From assembly GCF_041381155.1 (NCBI RefSeq), contig NC_091134.1, positions 40,445,338 to 40,509,337 on the forward strand: a stretch of DNA of 64,000 bases. Reading direction: 5' to 3'. Shown here piece by piece: positions 25,085 to 38,350 of this stretch. The notes under the pieces are model-generated. The model saw only the letters and a program-made list of their open reading frames with translations, had not been told where the DNA came from and ran no database searches. A program made the translations under genes and the position numbers. Numbering within the stretch: position 1 is the first letter of the stretch; each line of letters starts with the position of its first letter. Source of the DNA: Argopecten irradians (taxonomy: Eukaryota > Mollusca > Bivalvia > Pectinida > Pectinidae).

Positions 25085-25290
25085 ATAAGTCTTGCCATGA
25101 TTGGCTGAGCTTAATGTTAGCCTAGTCTTGATTGGCTAAGCCTGTTGTAAGTCTTTCAATAAAATTGAAAGACCTAGAGCGCTAATCTTGTCATGATTGG
25201 CAACTCTTGCCATATTTGCTTGGCTAAACATAAGAAATGTAGTGAACTTATTGCAAGCTTTGCCATGATTGGCTAAGCCTGTTTTAAGCT
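25085..25290 (+). repeat. Degenerate repeats around ATGATTGGCTAAGC
   Basis: Four or five imperfect copies of CTTGCCATGATTGGCTAAGC with CTGTTGTAAG occur at irregular spacing (about 25092, 25127, 25186 and 25258). They lie just 3' of the TIAM stop, so they would be in the 3' UTR if it extends this far. Confidence 0.65.
25151..25173 (+). terminator. Perfect hairpin enclosing AATAAA (candidate polyadenylation signal)
   Basis: GTCTTTCAAT and ATTGAAAGAC are perfect 10-bp inverted repeats separated by AAA. The hexamer AATAAA (25158-25163) spans the loop and stem end. It lies 430 bp after the TIAM stop. It may be the polyadenylation signal of a short 3' UTR form. Confidence 0.45.
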
Positions 25291-28194
25291 AGAACTCCTT
25301 AATATTAACCAGTATTAAAACTATATCCTTTATCATTAATTATCATTTATGATCATTACATTTTTTATACGCGGATTGATACAATATTTTAGATGAAGCC
25401 AAGTAAGGTTATAGATTTTTTAAACTGAGTAGTATACTAGAAAGCTGAGAAGAAAGATATTTCAAAACAAACTGAAAGCTGAATTATGTTCACTTAATGT
25501 CTATTTCTAGTGCTATACTACATACACCTCCATGTGCTGGATAGAGTCACTCATATTTAAGCCTCGCCTTTTAATAATAAAACCCCATCACACGATACAG
25601 TTTGCCATTAACTGTGGTAGATATTCACTTAAATGAAGCGAGAAAAGGAATACTCTAAAACTTTGATATTGTAATATATTGTTCTTCTGTTTGGTCAACC
25701 CACCAAAATAACTTCATATCAAAATCATCTTCTCATAAATATTGTGCTACCTTCTGCTCCAAATTCTACCGCTGTTGACCACAACAGAGTTGTCTGCCCT
25801 TCGTGATTTTGATTTTATGCTATCAAATGAATATGCTGCAAGTAAAGTCGGCTGTAGTTTGCAAACTTTAAATCTTGAACAAAGCTGATATCATTGATCA
25901 GTTTGATTGTTGCTGAGATTGGTAAATTTCTCATATTTGTTTGATAGATCCTCCAAGGGGACGCAATCATTTTATCAAATTTAAGAAAGAAAAAAAAATT
26001 GCATATTCCCTATGTACGTTATTGTGTAAATCTGCTGTATCTCCCTCTGTAACTTTTCCTTTGTAAGACTTAAGTAATGATACTAGTCAGACCAGGAATA
26101 TATCGTGTGTGTATATATATATGTTGTGTTGATTTGTCATTACATGTACTTGACTGTTCTGATTACCCATTTCAGTGTCTAATGAGGAAAACCAAGAGGT
26201 AATTTAGCACTTATATCCAACTTAGCTTCTCATAAAACTTCCTAGCGAATCGTGGTAGATATTGTACATATAAACAATACTTGCATCTTGCGTTTTGATT
26301 GTGGCTGTACATGTAATGCCACACCTATCCAGGTGTGAGGTCCCTGTCCCCGGGGTCGCTGTACATGTCCTACCCTCATGTTTTTGGTTTATTTGGATCC
26401 TGTAGATACATTGATGGTGCTGGATATCTCTGATGAGACAGGTGTCTTGCATGATAGTGCTATTTCACTGGTTTGAGTTCTCACTATGATATGTTTTAAG
26501 TCAATTATATTTGTAATGATGTCAATATTTTGCCAATATTATTTGAATCTCTATATTTGTTTAAACTTTTCAGCTTTCATAAAGAAATTGTCTGAAGAAA
26601 AAACTTATTATTGATAAAGACATTCAACAGAAATTTATTTGTAACCATTTCATCAAGTGTTTATTTCATAATATTATAATTTTTAAATATTTGAAATGAC
26701 TTTTAACTACCAGTAATATCATTTAATATATCATAATATTATAAAAAACAATCTTTAAAAATTATATTTTAGATTTAAAAAAAAAAGTAATTTTCACTTG
26801 AATGTCTTTTTCAGTTTTAAGGCTACATTAAAAAATTTATTATGGTATATATACATGGTATGAAGTACAATTTTTTGTGCATTCCTATGTCTTATTTGCT
26901 AATTTAATTTTCAGCGTTGCATGCCTAGGACTATAGGGGCGATGGGAGAGTATGTTGTAGATTTTAGTGTGGTATTTATTGGGATTAAAGCATGGCTAAT
27001 TGGAAAATATCAAATGGAGTTATTCCTTAATCTGTTAAATATGCTGTGAATGAAGTTTGTTTACCTTCTATTATTTAATTATGAAAATCTAAGGTAGGAA
27101 TGGAAATTAGAAGAAAAAAAATAACAACATTATAATTTCTAATTTTTTAGAAATCTATTTGACACTATTTTATCCATTGTATTGTAAAAACATCAAAGAT
27201 ACTCACTTATAAGAGACTCACACTTGGATGACTTTCAGAAATTTTGAATTATCTCCCCTTAAATAGCAAAAACTATCTCCCCTGAACTGAAGATCAAAAT
27301 TATCTTCCTTGAATTTTTACTTTTATACTTGATTATTGGGTCTTTTAAAGCATAACATGATATTGTAGCTCCATTTACTTCAGTGAAAAACATTTGCTCA
27401 CTTATTTTGAATTAAAAACTTAGATTCTAGATAAGTAAAACATATTTTTGTCCCAAATATAACTTACCAGAAAGTGTGTTTGTTGTGAGATGAGATGTAC
27501 TATGGGAGTGGAGTCGATGAGACAAACATGAGAGTGAGTACTGATGAGAATGGTTGTGAGTCTCTATGGTCAGATATTTGTAGATGTATTAGTATGTACA
27601 TGCTTCACCTTGTATTTTTGTGTCAGTGCTGTCCAAGATTGTATTTTTCTTTCTCGCATGTTCATGTGTTATAAATACAGCTATGCTGATGTACTGATAT
27701 TCATGGGATACTGTGCAATCATGATTTTTTTTATACCTGTATGTGAATTTGCAATTATATAACTTGATATGCTAGCCAGTTCTGTATTAAAAATGATTTT
27801 ATGTAAATAATAATTTTAGCATAACAGATTTTAGAAAATATTGCATAATCCATCGAAACAGATTTAGATATTCATATTTCTGAAAAAAAAAAAAAAACAT
27901 ATCATTGTTTATGAATGTAATTTGAAATCATTAACAAAGAGCTGGTTATTGTACAATTTTATTCTACCCTACATTTATGTTAGTTTGTCATATATTAACA
28001 TATGACCAATAATGAATAAAAAATCAACAGAAAATGATCATTGTTTTAGTATTACTGACCAGATATACAGAGGTTCATATGGTTATTGTTAAATTTAGGG
28101 TCCATTACGTTACTGTTGACAAATGAAGTTTCTTGAAGATGCCAAGAACATTTGGTGTCAATGATGTTAACATGTGCATTTTAGATAATTGGTG

Positions 28195-28440
28195 ATGTAG
28201 AAAAGGAGATTTTACCATTAAGAAATAGATTTGAGGTCCAAAAAGTTACCTGATATATAATAGATCTTTGATATTACCAAGTATATAGTTGAGGTCTGTT
28301 ATGTTAACAAATAGATCTAGAGGTCCATGATGTTTACAGATAGATTAGATGTCCATGATGTTGCCAAAATGATTTGAGGTCCACAATGTAACCCAAGTAC
28401 AGACATTATGTAGATGGGGGCTTACAATGATACCAAGAAG
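28195..28440. repeat. Degenerate repeat of about 29-35 bp
   Basis: Diverged units of the form ATAGATTTGAGGTCCATGAT with GTTNNCAA recur about six times with indels. This looks like an old minisatellite. Confidence 0.6.
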
Positions 28441-30350
28441 ATTTAATTCTATAAATGTTCTCCAAGTCATAAATATATGTAAATAATACTGCTCAAGAGG
28501 ATGATGATAACTAGAACTATAAAACTATGTCAGGTTTCCAAAGACAATGCAAATAGCCATAGTGTTCTCCATTTTATAAGGGTTCTCTCCGTGCATCAAC
28601 AACAATGTTCTTTGATATTAATTACTGAAATCTGCTATACATCTGAAAATGATTTAGGATAGTTGTTTAACATTCTTGGTGATCTTAAAACCAACATATC
28701 ACTCAAAGCTATGTATTCCATATCAAGAAAGATGGTAACAAACCTAGATATGTTGTGTATTCAATTACATCTAGGTACAACTACACAAATCTTACACTCT
28801 TAATTACTTACATTCAAGAAGTTAGCAAAGCTACGTTAAACTTATACTCAAGTTATAATATGTATCTGTGAGGAAAAACAGCTGTCATCAATCTTATTAT
28901 CAAGGTGAGTTTACATTATTTACAAAGTTAACCAACCTACATATATGTTACACTCTGTGGCATTTGATTTAGGATACTTTCATCAATTTAACACTTGGGT
29001 GATTTTATGTTAATATTACAAGGTTAACTAACCTTCATATAACGCCTGTATGTATATCGCTCCTCGTTAAAGGTACACGTGATGCATGGAGGTATTATCA
29101 GCATGGACACGCTATATCAGCCGGACTTCTGCACGCAGTGATGATGAAAACAGCGTCCTCGCCAATTTTAATTCCACAGCGGTTGTCTCCTTGGACACAT
29201 TTAAGCATATTATCCTGACAAACTGTACAAACCTCACACGATACAACAAGATAAGTCTTCGTGGTGTGCACAGATATTTTCTACAACAAGCTACATGTAT
29301 ATTGGAATAAGATATTTAACTGACTTTTATATGTCAATTTTGTTTTTAATATTCCTGCCAAAACATCTGTTGCTTTTGTTTTTATTTTCCTCCATAATAC
29401 TGCATATTGTACATGAAGTATGACACCAGGCCTGACTCTGTATAGTTGTATAAGTAACACAGAGACATATTTTCTGGGCAGAAAATTGTTGAATATGGTT
29501 TATCACACTGTAAAACATTTTTCGGAGAATCAATGTTAATTTTTAGTTATACTAAACCAAGCTACTCTTAATTCGCTGCACTTTGTCAGTACACATTTGT
29601 ACTCGGCCAATTATCGTCTTTCAGAAGAATACACTCCTATATGGGTAAACTGTTTACAGAACAAATGTCAAGGGAGGTAACTTCTACCGTATCTATGAAA
29701 GCAGCTACATTTTTTGTATGTGTGAAAGTCCAATATAGAAAATGAATACAGTTTAAATATACTCTGTGTGGAATTTTGCAACTATACAGCATATACATTA
29801 AGTAGTAGTACCCCTCCAATGGATGGTTCTTTTGATCTATATATGCACGTGGACATGAGGTAGAGGTTATGTGGCGATGGCAACTAACATTTAATTACGT
29901 GAAATCACATAATTATGCTTACCAATGCTGTAAACCGACTTATTTTCAGGTGCAATTAAACTACATGTAGTTCATGACAGATAGTTTAAATGAACAAAAA
30001 TTAATGATCATTCATAAGTTTCAATTACATGTATAGTAGAACTTTTATAATAGTAAATAGCGAAATTCAATTATTACTGTGTATGGCCTGAAAGTTCAAA
30101 AACTATGACACCACGCAAATAAGTAGTTTGACAGCATGTCTTGTTAGGATTGAAAGTAATATTTTGGTTTATTCTGATTTTTTGTACACTATCAGATTCT
30201 GATAGACTTGTGCTATGAGGAACTGGCAGCGTAAATCTTTATGTAAGAAACAATTCATAATTAAATATTTTCTACACAGTCAAATACCAGATTTAGTGTC
30301 AACTTTGAAGCATTATTTGGTTCTCATTAAGTTTAGTCAATGGATATCAG
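28441..30350. other. Intergenic DNA, no supported gene
   Basis: A stretch at 29075-29250 is richer in G+C than its surroundings and open in two frames, but shows no recognisable motif. An AGGGAGGTAACTTCT dispersed motif is at about 29671. Otherwise nothing. Confidence 0.5.
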
Positions 30351-30354
30351 ATAA

Positions 30355-32090
30355 CTGCAACTGTTACTATGTAACTCCAGGTGTTACTGTGTAACTCATT
30401 GTTACTGTGTAACTCTGAGTGTTACTGTGTAACTCATTGTTACTGTGTAACTCTGAGTGTTACTGTGTAACTCTGAGTGTTACTGTGTAACTCTGAGTGT
30501 TACTGTGTAACTCTGAGTGTTACTGTGTAACTCATTGTTACTGTGTAACTCTGAGTGTTACTGTGTAACTCATTGTTACTGTGTAACTCTGAGTGTTACT
30601 GTGTAACTCATTGTTACTGTGTAACTCTGAGTGTTACTGTGTAACTCTGAGTGTTACTGTGTGTTACTGTGTAACTCTGAGTGTTACTGTGTAACTGAGT
30701 GTTACTGTGTAACTCATTGTTACTGTGTAACTCTGAGTGTTACTGTGTAACTCTGAGTGTTACTGTGTAACTCATTGTTACTGTGTAACTCTGAGTGTTA
30801 CTGTGTAACTCATTGTTACTGTGTAACTCTGAGTGTTACTGTGTAACTCTGAGTGTTACTGTGTAACTCATTGTTACTGTGTAACTCTGAGTGTTACTGT
30901 GTAACTCATTGTTACTGTGTAACTCTGAGTGTTACTGTGTAACTCATTGTTACTGTGTAACTCATTGTTACTGTGTAACTCTGAGTGTTACTGTGTAACT
31001 CATTGTTACTGTGTAACTCTGAGTGTTACTGTGTAACTCATTGTTACTGTGTAACTCATTGTTACTGTGTAACTCTGAGTGTTACTGTGTAACTCTGAGT
31101 GTTACTGTGTAACTCTGAGTGTTACTGTGTAACTCATTGTTACTGTGTAACTCTGAGTGTTACTGTGTAACTCATTGTTACTGTGTAACTCATTGTTACT
31201 GTGTAACTCTGAGTGTTACTGTGTAACTCATTGTTACTGTGTAACTCATTGTTACTGTGTAACTCTGAGTGTTACTGTGTAACTCATTGTTACTGTGTAA
31301 CTCATTGTTACTGTGTAACTCTGAGTGTTACTGTGTAACTCTGAGTGTTACTGTGTAACTCATTGTTACTGTGTAACTCTGAGTGTTATTAACTCGTACT
31401 GTGTAACTGAGTGTTACTGTTAACTCATGTTACTGTGTAACTCTGAGTGTTAACTCATTGTTACTGTGTAACTCTGAGTGTTACTGTGTAACTCTGAGTG
31501 TTACTGTGTAACTTTGTTACTGTGTAACTTGAGTGTTACTGTGTAACTCTGAGTGTTACTGTGTAACTCTGAGTGTTACTGTGTAACTCATTGTTACTGT
31601 GTAACTCATTGTTACTGTGTAACTTTGAGTGTTACTGTGTAACTCTGAGTGTTACTGTGTAACTTTGAGTGTTACTGTGTAACTCTGAGTGTTACTGTGT
31701 AACTCTGAGTGTTACTGTGTAACTCTGAGTGTTACTGTGTAACTCATTGTTACTGTGTAACTTTGAGTGTTACTGTGTAACTCTGAGTGTTACTGTATAA
31801 CTCATTGTTACTGTGTAACTCTGAGTGTTACTGTGTAACTCTGAGTGTTACTGTGTAACTCATTGTTACTGTGTAACTTTGAGTGTTACTGTGTAACTTT
31901 GAGTGTTACTGTGTAACTTTGAGTGTTACTGTGTAACTCTGAGTGTTACTGTGTAACTCTGAGTGTTACTGTGTAACTGAGTGTTACTGTGTAACTCTGA
32001 GTGTTACTGTGTAACTCTGAGTGTTACTGTGTAACTCATTGTTACTGTGTAACTCTGAGTGTTACTGTGTAACTCTAAGTGTTACTGAAG
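30355..32090. repeat. 18/20-bp two-state minisatellite, about 90 copies
   Basis: Two unit types alternate irregularly: GTTACTGTGTAACTCTGAGT (20 bp) and GTTACTGTGTAACTCATT (18 bp). Each begins with the dyad GTTAC-TGT-GTAAC, so every unit can form a 5-bp stem. A disturbed zone near 31385-31530 has partial units. The array stops about 145 bp before a candidate terminal exon. Confidence 0.97.
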
Positions 32091-32234
32091 TTCCCTCAAC
32101 TTCCAGTTTATATATACTGCTATTGTTAACTTTCTGCACATCAAAACATTAATTATCCTAACAGTTTTTAAAATATCTATATCATTGGTGTTCAGTTGAG
32201 ATGGGTACTTACAGCTTCACTTTGTACTTTCCAG

Positions 32235-32318
32235 ACGTTTGCAGTAGGTATTTCGGAGGATGTGACACCAGTAACGGCTGATTATGATGACCCAACGTTA
32301 GAGGAAACTTACCTATAA
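32235..32318 (+). CDS. Candidate alternative terminal exon (27 codons, ends ETYL)
   Basis: A pyrimidine-rich acceptor (TTTGTACTTTCCAG) precedes 32235. The phase-0 frame reads TFAVGISEDVTPVTADYDD then PTLEETYL and TAA. The acidic tail ending in T-Y-L fits a class I PDZ ligand. An AATAAA at 32761 gives a plausible 440-bp 3' UTR. It is on the TIAM strand 7.5 kb downstream; a phase-0 donor such as the AAG/GTGAAA at 24596 could in principle join to it. It could instead end a different, unseen gene, or be chance. Confidence 0.4.
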   Translation, partial: TFAVGISEDVTPVTADYDDPTLEETYL

Positions 32319-33454
32319 GCCCTGTTTACTACAGCAACACAAAGTGACAATTCCAAAGCTAAAGAGCTTACTTTTTACAAAGAATTGTTTTCTTCTTTTT
32401 AAGTGCTAAATTTTCTATTTCAGTATTTGCAGATGTGTACATATTGGTGTGTAGTTTTGCATATAGTAGTAAAACCCCGTCCTGAGATCTCAATTCAGTT
32501 TTGTTAATGATATTTGTACCATTTTCATTTTATTTTAGTTTCACCAAAGAAATATTTATCATAATGTTAATACAATGGAATGTGAGAAATAGAATCTCAT
32601 ATTCTTTCTGTGTGATTTTGGTTGTAATATTTGTTACTGAAGAGTAGACTCCTACGGCTTCCTGCTGGCCAGGGGTATATTGTCATGTTTCTGATGCAAT
32701 TTTGTCTGTCTCACTTTCACGAAATTTCTTAATGAAATATGGGATATATCTTAATGTTTAAATAAAACAATTAGCATACATAAGATTACTTCTTTACTTA
32801 ATGGACTAAATTAACAACATGGTGAGTCTAATAACGATATGAAAAGTAAATATGGAATATATTAATCAACAATCCTGGTTTTGTTGTCGGTGTTTAGACT
32901 ATATTTTTTCTGTCCAAAATCAGGTCACTAAGACACAAACTCGGGCTATAATTTTCAATTTTTCCTTACGGTTTTCAATCTTGTTAAATGTTAGTGACAA
33001 TTTGATTGAATAGTAGAAATAATTGTTTGGTTTTGATTTTCTCTAAACCCATGCATAATTTGATAAAATAATACTTTTAAAGCAGTGAGTTATATACAGG
33101 AAGTCAAAATAATTACCTATAATTCAGATTCCAATTTCAAAACTCTGTTTCATCAATCTATACTTACTTTACATCATGTTCAAATGTGTTTGTATTGGAA
33201 CTTTCTTGACAGTTGTATATTTCATTATTAAACCTGTATTATGGAGATCATATAGATATTTTTTACATTTGTTTTAATTATTTAACAATTATAGTACCTA
33301 TTTTGAATCGTCCTTTATCAAAAATATCTATTTAATCAATTAATATCAGTTACTTAAAATGTACAGTCCATTTGTCTTTTTTTTGTTTTGTTTTTTTTGT
33401 CTCCTGTTCTATTTTATAAAAACTGGTCTTTTTGCTAAAGTATATACACATCAA
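32319..33454 (+). other. Possible 3' UTR and intergenic DNA
   Basis: Follows the candidate terminal exon. AATAAA lies at 32761-32766. Beyond that it is AT-rich with no gene seen. Confidence 0.45.
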
Positions 33455-36400
33455 GTCATTTCAGTTATGTTCCCCACCAGTGCCCCTTCAACCTCTTCAT
33501 TGATGTTTCCCCATCAGGGCCCATCATATGTATCAGTGGTATTCACCAACAGGGTCTATCAGCTACTTAAATTGTGTTTAGGTTCCTTCAACTACATGTT
33601 CCCTATCAGGGTCACTCTGTCTACTTCATTGATACCTCTATCAGGATCCTCTGGACTCCTAAAATAATTCAGCTTTGTTCCCCATCTGGACCTCTCAGCT
33701 TCTTCAGTGGTGTTCCTTTCAGGTTTCTAAGCTTCTTTAGTAAAGTTTCCTATCAGGACATCTAAACTATTTCAGTAGTGTTCCCCATCAGGACCCCTCA
33801 GCTATTTCAGTGATGTTCCCCATCAGGACCCCTCAGCTATTTCAGTAATGTTACCGATCAGGACCCCTCAGCTATTTCAGTAATGTTCCCGATCAGGACC
33901 CCTCAGCTATTTCAGTAATGTTCCCGATCAGGACCCTTCAGCTATTTCAGTAATGCTCCCCATCTGGGCTTCTAAGTTATTTTAGTAATGTTCCGCATCA
34001 GGGCTACAGAACTATTTCAGTGACATTCCCCATCAGGACCTCTAAGCTATTTCAGTGATGTTCCCCATCAGGGCTACAGAACTATTTCAGTGATGTTCCC
34101 CATTAGGACCTCTAAGCTATTTCAGTGATGTTCCCCATCAGGGCTTCTAAGCTATTTCAGTAATGTTCCTATCAGGGCTTCAAAACTATTTCAGTGACGT
34201 TCCCCATCAGGACCTCTAAGCTATTTCAGTAATGTTCCCCATCAGGGCTTCTAAGCTATTTCAGTAATGTTCCCCATCAGGGCTTCTAAGCTATTTCAAT
34301 GACGTTCCCCATCAGGACCTCTAAGCTATTTCAGTGATGTTCCCCATCAGGGCTTCTAAGCTATTTCATTAATGTTCCCCATCAGGACTTCTAAGCTATT
34401 TCAGTAATGTTCCCATCAGGGCTTCAAAACTATTTCAGTGACGTTCCCCATCAGGACCTCTAAGCTATTTCAGTAATGTTCCCCATCAGGGCTTCTAAGC
34501 TATTTCAGTGACGTTCCCCATCAGGACCTTTAAGCTATTTCAGTGATGTTCCCCATTAGGACTTCTAAGCTATTTCAGTAATGTTCCCCATCAGGACCTC
34601 TCAGCTATTTCAGTAATGTTCCCCATCAGGGTTTCTAAGCTATTTCATTAATGTTCCCCATCAGGGCTTCTAAGCTATTTCAGTAATGTTCCCATCAGGG
34701 CTTCAAAACTATTTCAGTGACGTTCCCCAACAGGAACTCTAAACCATTTCAGTTATGTTCCACATCAGGACCTCTAAGCTATTTCAGTAATGTTTCCCAT
34801 AAGGACCCTCAGCTATTTCAGTAATGTTCCCCATCAGGACCCTTCAGCTATTTCAGTAATGTTCTCCATCAGGACCCCTCAGCTATTTCTGTCATGTTCC
34901 CCATCAGGACTTCAAAGCTATTTCAGTAATGTTCCCCATCAGGGCTTCAAAACTATTTCAGTGATGTTCCCCATCAGGACCTCTAAGCTATTTCAGTAAT
35001 GTTTCCCAGCAGGGTTTCTTAGCTATTTCAGTGATTTTCCCCATCAGGACCTCTAAGCTATTTCAGTAATGTTCCCCATAAGGACCCTCAGCTGTTTCAG
35101 TAATGTTCCCCATCAGGACGCTTCAGCTATTTCAGTAATGTTCTCCATCAAGACCCCTCAGTTTTTTCAGTCATGTTCCCAATCAGGACCCCTCAGCTAT
35201 TTCAGTGATGTTCCCCATCAGGGCGTCTAAGCTATTTCAGTGATGTCACCCATTAGGACCCCTAAACTATTTCAGTAGTGTTCCCCATCAGGACCTCTTT
35301 GTGATCTAAGTGATGTTCTCCATCAGGACCTCTTTGTCATCTAAGTGATGTTCTCCATCAGGACCTCTTTGTCATCTAAGTGATGTTCTCCATCGGGACC
35401 TCTTTGTCATCTAAGTGATGTTCTCCATCAGGACCTCTTTGTCATCTAAGTGATGTTCTCCATCAGGACCTCTTTGTCATCTACTAGTAAGTGATGTTCT
35501 CCATCGGGACCTCTTTGTCATCTAAGTGATGCTCTCCATCAGGACCTCTTTGTCATCTACTAGTAAGTGATATTCTCCATCAGGACCTCTTTGTCATCTA
35601 AGTGATGTTCTACATCAGGACCTCTTTGTCATCTAAGTGATGTTCTACATCAGGACCTCTTTGTGATCTAAGTGATGTTCTCCATCAGGACCTCTTTGTC
35701 ATCTACTAGTAAGTGATGTTCTCCATCGGGACCTCTTTGTCATCTAAGTGATGTTCTCCATCGGGACCTCTTTGTCATCTAAGTGATGTTCTACATCAGG
35801 ACCTCTTTGTGATCTAAGTGATGTTCTCCATCAGGACCTCTTTGTCATCTACTAGTAAGTGATGTTCTCCATCGGGACCTCTTTGTCATCTAAGTGATGT
35901 TCTCCATCAGGACCTCTTTGTCATCTAAGTAATGTTCTCCATCAGGACCTCTTTGTCATCTACTAGTAAGTGATGTTCTCCATCGGGACCTCTTTGTCAT
36001 CTAAGTGATGTTCTCCATCAGGACCTCTTTGTCATCTAAGTAATGTTCTCCATCAGGACCTCTTTGTCATCTACTAGTAAGTGATGTTCTCCATCGGGAC
36101 CTCTTTGTCATCTAAGTGATGTTCTCCATCGGGACCTCTTTGTCATCTAAGTGATGTTCTCCATCGGGACCTCTTTGTCATCTAAGTGATGTTCTCCATC
36201 AGGACCTCTTTGTCATCTACTAGTAAGTGATGTTCTCCATCGGGACCTCTTTGTCATCTAAGTGATGCTCTCCATCAGGACCTCTTTGTTATCTAAGTGA
36301 TGTTCTACATCAGGACCTCTTTGTCATCTACTAGTAAGTGATGTTCTACATCAGGACCTCTTTGTCATCTAAGTGATGTTCTCCATCGGGACCTCTTTGT

Positions 36401-38350
36401 CATCTACTAGTAAGTGATGTTCTACATCAGGACCTCTTTGTTATCTAAGTGATGTTCTACATCAGGACCTCTTTGTCATCTAAGTGATGTTCTACATCAG
36501 GAACTCTTTGTCATCTAAGTGATGTTCCCCATCAGGACCTCTTTGTTATCTAAGTGATGTTCTCCATCAGGACCTCTTTGTCATCTAAGTGATGTTCTCC
36601 ATCGGGACCTCTTTGTCATCTAAGTGATGTTCTACATCAGGACCTCTTTGTGATCTAAGTGATGTTCTCCATCGGGACCTCTTTGTCATCTAAGTCATGT
36701 TCTCCATCGGGACCTCTTTGTCATCTAAGTCATGTTCTCCATCGGGACCTCTTTGTCATCTAAGTGATGTTCTCCATCGGGACCTCTTTGTCATCTAAGT
36801 GATGTTCTCCATCGGGACCTCTTTGTCATCTAAGTGATGTTCTCCATCAGGACCTCTTTGTCATCTAAGTGATGTTCTCCATCAGGACCTCTTTGTCATC
36901 TAAGTGATGTTCTACATCAGGACCTCTTTGTCATCTAAGTGATGTTCTCCATCGGGACCTCTTTGTCATCTAAGTGATGTTCTACATCAGGACCTCTTTG
37001 TCATCTACTAGTAAGTGATATTCTCCATCGGGACCTCTTTGTCATCTAAGTCATGTTCTCCATCAGGACCTCTTTGTCATCTAAGTGATGTTCTACATCA
37101 GGACCTCTTTGTCATCTACTAGTAAGTGATATTCTACATCAGGCCCTCTTTGTCATCTACTAGTAAGTGATGTTCTTCATCAGGACCTCTTTGTCATCTA
37201 CTAGTAAGTGACATTCTACATCAGGACCTCTTTGTCATCTACTAGTAAATGATGTTCTACATCGGGACCTCTTTGTCATTTTAGTGATGTTCTCCATCAG
37301 GACTTCTAAGCTGTTTAAGTGATTTCCCCCATCAGGACTTCTAAGCTGTTTAAGTGATTTCCCCCATCAGGACTTCTAAGCTGTTTAAGTGATTTCCCCC
37401 ATCAGGACTTCTAAGCTGTTTAAGTGATTTCCCCCATCAGGACTTCTAAGCTGTTTAAGTGATTTCCCCCATCAGGACTTCTAAGCTGTTTAAGTGATTT
37501 CCCCCATCAGGACTTCTAAGCTGTTTAAGTTATTTCCCCCATCAGGACTTCTAAGCTGTTTAAGTGATTTCCCCCATCAGGACTTCTAAGCTGTTTAAGT
37601 GATTTCCCCCATCAGGACTTCTAAGCTGTTTAAGTGATTTCCCCCATCAGGACCCCTTTGTCATCTTAGTAATGTTCTCCATCAGGATTTCTAAGCTGTT
37701 TAAGTGATTTCCCCCATCAGGACCCCTTTGCCATCTTAGTAATGTTCTCCATCAGGATTTCTAAGCTGTTTAAGTGATTTCCCCCATCAGGACCCCTTTG
37801 CCATCTAAGTAATGTTCTCCATCAGGATTTCTAAGCTGTTTAAGTGATTTCCCCCATCAGGACCCCTTTGCCATCTTAGTGATGTTCTCCATCAGGACTT
37901 CTAAGCTGTTTAAGTGATTTCCCCCATCAGGACCCCTTTGTCATCTTAGTAATGTTCTCCATCAGGATTTCTAAGCTGTTTAAGTGATTTCCCCCATCAG
38001 GACCCCTTTGCCATCTTAGTAATGTTCTCCATCAGGATTTCTAAGCTGTTTAAGTGATTTCCCCCATCAGGACCCCTTTGCCATCTTAGTAATGTTCTCC
38101 ATCAGGATTTCTAAGCTGTTTAAGTGATTTCCCCCATCAGGACCCCTTTGCCATCTAAGTAATGTTCTCCATCAGGATTTCTAAGCCGTTTAAGCGATTT
38201 CCCCCATCAGGACCCCTTTGTCATTTTAGTGATGTTCTCCATCAGGACTTCTAAGCTGTTTAAGTGATTTCCCCCATCAGGACCCCTTTGCCATCTAAGT
38301 AATTTTCCCTATCAGGATCCCTCACCTTTTTCAGTAATGTTCCTTATCAA
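33455..38350. repeat. 35-bp tandem array in three subfamilies, about 135 copies
   Basis: All units share a core like ATGTTCYCCATCAGGACYTC. Subfamily A (to about 35285) has AGCTATTTCAGTAATGTTCC + CCATCAGGGCTTCTA. B (35285-37280) has AGTGATGTTCTCCATCAGGA + CCTCTTTGTCATCTA, some with a 6-bp CTAGTA insertion. C (37280-38330) has AGTGATTTCCCCCATCAGGA + CTTCTAAGCTGTTTA. From about 37640 C units alternate with B-like units to make a 70-bp period. The left edge (33455-33700) is strongly diverged, the core homogeneous, as expected from unequal exchange. Confidence 0.97.

Larger units (their letters stand above)
24722..28020 (+). other. Probable TIAM 3' UTR and downstream intergenic DNA
   Basis: No coding exon is supported here. 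AATAAA signals occur at 25158-25163 (inside a perfect hairpin) and at 28015-28020, with an ATTAAA at about 26981. Where the transcript ends cannot be told from sequence. The stretch includes a degenerate ATGATTGGCTAAGC repeat at 25085-25290. Confidence 0.5.

Noticed and set aside
29086..29310. 74-codon frame in a GC-richer patch
   Set aside because: Two different frames are open and neither has a motif. The ATTCGT/AG context does not define clear exon ends.
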